Shown piece by piece: positions 4,897-7,151 of a stretch of 7,151 nucleotides of DNA; position 1 is the first letter of the stretch, and each line of letters starts with the position of its first letter. The stretch lies in assembly GCA_937982605.1 (NCBI GenBank), contig CALJLC010000154.1, forward strand, positions 1 through 7,151, in the 5' to 3' direction. A program made the translations under genes and the position numbers. This stretch comes from an uncultured Gemmatimonadales bacterium. GTDB lineage: Bacteria > Gemmatimonadota > Gemmatimonadetes > Longimicrobiales > Gaopeijiaceae. The notes below the pieces were generated by a model. The model saw only the letters and a program-made list of their open reading frames with translations. It was not told the origin of the DNA and made no database searches.

Positions 4897-7151
4897 GTGA
4901 GAGCTCTACTATCGATCCTCGGCGCGTCGCTCCTCGTGGCGGCCGGCGCGGAGGCGCAGCAGGCCACGCGCACGCAGCCCGTCGAGGGCATGCGCGACAA
5001 CGGCACCGGGTACCACGCGCTCGTCGGAGCGCGCGTGGTCACGGCGCCGGGCCGCGTTCTGGACAACGCCACCATCGTCATCCGCAACGGCATCATCCAG
5101 CAGGTCTCCCAGGGAGGTTCCGCCCCGGCGGGCGCCCGGGTCTGGGACCTGAGCGGGCACACGGTCTACCCGGGCTTCATCGACGCCCATGCCGATCTGG
5201 GGATGGACGACGTCCCGGAAGGTGGGGACGTCGGTCCGACGCACTGGAATCCGCAGGTGCGCGCCTGGTACAGCACCACGGTCAATCTCCGGGACGACCA
5301 GAGCCGGCGGGCGGCGCTCCGGTCCCAGGGCTTCGGGACCGCGCTGGTGGTGCCGAAGCAGGGGATCTTCCGGGGCACCGCGTCGGTGGTGAACCTCGGT
5401 GACTCCGGGGTGCGCGAGCGCGTGCTCCGACCCGACGTGGCGCAAGCCATCGGGTTCCAGCGCTCCTTCGAGCTCGGCGGCTCCTATCCGAACTCCGCGA
5501 TGGGCACGATCGCGCTCATGGAGCAGACCTTCATGGACGCGGAGTGGTACATCCGCGCCTGGGACGCCTACGAGGCGAGCGGGAGGGCCTTCCTTCCGCC
5601 GGAGACGAGCGAGGCGCTCGCCGCGCTCGAGGACGTCGTCCAGGGCAACCAGCCCGTCCTCTTCGAGACCGGCAGCGAGGAGGAGTACCTCCGGGCGCGG
5701 AAGGTCGCGGAGCAGTTCGGCCTGGACGCCTGGTACCGCGGCAGCGGTCAGGAGTACCGCATCGTCGACGTCCTGCGGGGGCACACCGAGCCGCTCCTCG
5801 TTCCGCTCGACTTCCCGGACGCGCCGAACCTGACCGGACCCGAGGCGGCGCTGAACGCGACGCTCGCCGACCTCCGACACTGGTACCTGGCCCCGACCAG
5901 CCCGGCGCAGCTCGCCCGGGCCGGGGTGCGCTTCGCCATCACGGCGGACGGCCTCTCCTCGCTCAACGACTTCCTGCCGAACCTGCGCACCGCCGTGGCG
6001 CGGGGGCTCTCTCCGCAGGCGGCTCTCGCGGCCCTGACGACGACGCCCGCCGAGTGGCTCGGGCTTTCGCGAAGCCACGGCACGATCGAGCAGGGCAATG
6101 TGGCGAACCTCGTCGTCAGCGAGCGCGACCTCTTCACGGAGGAGGCCGAGGGCCGCGACGTCTGGGTGCAGGGTCGCGTCTACGGCGTGACCCGCGCACC
6201 GCAGATCGATCCGCGCGGCACGTGGCGGATCGCGTCGGGGGACGAGTGGGGCTTCGACGCCGTCCTGACGCTCGAGGGACCGCTGAACCGCCTGCGCGGC
6301 TCGATCGAGGTGTCCGAGGGCGGCGCCCCCGGAGCCCAGGTGGACCTGGCCTCGGCCAGCGTGGTGGCGGACACCGGCCCGCTCGAGGTGCGCGTCGACA
6401 CCGGCGGGCTCGGGTACGAGGTGATGGCTTTTCTGCTCGGCTCGGTCCGTGACGACGACTTCTTCGGCTGGACCTCGCTGCCCAACGGTGCCGACCCGTC
6501 GTTCTCGGGGTCGCGCATCGAGCCGTACGCGGGCCCGGCGCGTGGCACGGTCGCCATGAACGTGCCCGAGCTGAACCTGCCCTTCATCCGGCCGATGATG
6601 GAGTACGGGGTCAGCTCCATCCCGGAGCAGCCGGCGGCCGTGGTGGTGCGCAACGCCACGATCTGGACGCAGGGCCCGCAGGGTCGGCTGGAGAACGCCG
6701 ACCTGCTCGTCCGGGCCGGCCGAGTCGAGGCCGTGGGCACCGACCTCGATGCGCCTCGCGGCGCGGTCGAGATCGACGGCACGGGCAAGCACGTCACCCC
6801 CGGCCTCATCGACCCGCACATCCACTCGGGCGTGAGCGCGGTGAACGAGAGCGGCTTCGCCATCGTCCCCGAGGTCCAGATGGGCGAGGTGATCACGCAC
6901 AACAACATCTGGATGTACCGGCAGCTCGCCGGCGGTCTCACCACCGCGATGATCAAGCACGGCTCCGCCAACCCGATCGGCGGCGAGAACGTGATCGTCA
7001 AGATGCGCTGGGGCTCGCTCCCCGAGGAGCTCAAGCTCGACACCGACACGCGGACGGTGAAGTTCGCGCTCGGAGAGAACCCGAAGCGGCGTCAGAACCG
7101 CTATCCGGACACCCGCATGGGCACGCAGGAGATCATCCGCGACCACTTCCT
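4897..7151 (+). CDS. Exported tandem amidohydrolase (5' 751 codons; continues past the window)
   Basis: The GTG at 4897 has GGAG 5 nt upstream and gives a signal peptide (hydrophobic 3-18, cleavage after AEA at residue 20). The frame is open to the window end, so the C-terminus is missing. Two amidohydrolase units lie in tandem. Unit 1 begins with a small beta domain (ALVGARVVTAPG at 41-52), then YPGFIDAHAD (91-100), where the usual metal-binding HxH is H98-A-D100. It ends with ITADG (348-352, D351) and the typical closing region ALTTTPAEWLGL through GTIEQGNVANLVV (to about 403). A beta-rich linker of about 160 residues follows. Unit 2 restarts with AVVVRNATIWT (581-591), VTPGLIDPHIHSG (633-645, intact H641-x-H643) and GSANPIGGEN (689-698). 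This resembles large secreted amidohydrolases of about 1000 residues, in which the second unit is probably catalytic. The substrate is unknown. It lies 98 bp after the M24 peptidase gene with no strong terminator between. Confidence 0.92.
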   Translation, partial: MRALLSILGASLLVAAGAEAQQATRTQPVEGMRDNGTGYHALVGARVVTAPGRVLDNATIVIRNGIIQQVSQGGSAPAGARVWDLSGHTVYPGFIDAHADLGMDDVPEGGDVGPTHWNPQVRAWYSTTVNLRDDQSRRAALRSQGFGTALVVPKQGIFRGTASVVNLGDSGVRERVLRPDVAQAIGFQRSFELGGSYPNSAMGTIALMEQTFMDAEWYIRAWDAYEASGRAFLPPETSEALAALEDVVQGNQPVLFETGSEEEYLRARKVAEQFGLDAWYRGSGQEYRIVDVLRGHTEPLLVPLDFPDAPNLTGPEAALNATLADLRHWYLAPTSPAQLARAGVRFAITADGLSSLNDFLPNLRTAVARGLSPQAALAALTTTPAEWLGLSRSHGTIEQGNVANLVVSERDLFTEEAEGRDVWVQGRVYGVTRAPQIDPRGTWRIASGDEWGFDAVLTLEGPLNRLRGSIEVSEGGAPGAQVDLASASVVADTGPLEVRVDTGGLGYEVMAFLLGSVRDDDFFGWTSLPNGADPSFSGSRIEPYAGPARGTVAMNVPELNLPFIRPMMEYGVSSIPEQPAAVVVRNATIWTQGPQGRLENADLLVRAGRVEAVGTDLDAPRGAVEIDGTGKHVTPGLIDPHIHSGVSAVNESGFAIVPEVQMGEVITHNNIWMYRQLAGGLTTAMIKHGSANPIGGENVIVKMRWGSLPEELKLDTDTRTVKFALGENPKRRQNRYPDTRMGTQEIIRDHF

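Noticed and set aside
4909..7146. 745-residue minus-strand open frame opposite the amidohydrolase
   Set aside because: The product is Arg/His/Val/Leu-rich with no domain, and the plus strand encodes a protein with a signal peptide and amidohydrolase motifs. It is a high-GC shadow frame.

Overview
The window is very GC-rich DNA with compact, strongly G/C-ending genes. It holds six protein-coding genes, two of them cut by the window edges, and no RNA gene, insertion sequence or CRISPR array that I could see. A secreted M24 peptidase followed by a large secreted two-unit amidohydrolase, frequent GTG starts and a multi-pass membrane domain of a type common in sensor kinases would fit a Gemmatimonadota-like or similar high-GC environmental bacterium. 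That placement is inference: there is no rRNA or marker gene here.

Layout. At the left edge is the 3' end of an unrecognised plus-strand gene (3-317). It converges on a minus-strand radical SAM gene of the PA0069/Rv2578c family (411-1478), which is distantly related to spore photoproduct lyase (SplB). Just upstream of the radical SAM start lies a perfect 10+1+10 bp direct repeat containing GTTC-N7-GTTC, the form of the alphaproteobacterial LexA (SOS) box. Next comes a perfect 13-bp-stem terminator (1559-1588) that closes a small minus-strand gene (1611-2042) for an acidic, C2-like protein. That gene has its own good sigma70-type promoter (2086-2115). Beyond a further GC hairpin is a minus-strand gene (2174-3301) for a roughly 10-helix membrane protein that resembles the sensory half of a histidine kinase but stops before any kinase domain.

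Right half. A divergent intergenic region (3302-3457) carries one quasi-palindromic -10-like element that could serve both directions. It leads on the plus strand to an exported M24 metallopeptidase (3458-4798) and, 98 bp later, an exported tandem amidohydrolase (4897 to the window end, incomplete). No clear terminator separates these two, so they may be co-transcribed. Together they suggest extracytoplasmic breakdown of small peptides or other amide compounds.

The left half looks like a series of single-gene transcription units rather than one system. The items most worth a second look are the LexA-like repeat in front of the radical SAM gene, the output-less sensor-like membrane protein and the C2-like orphan.
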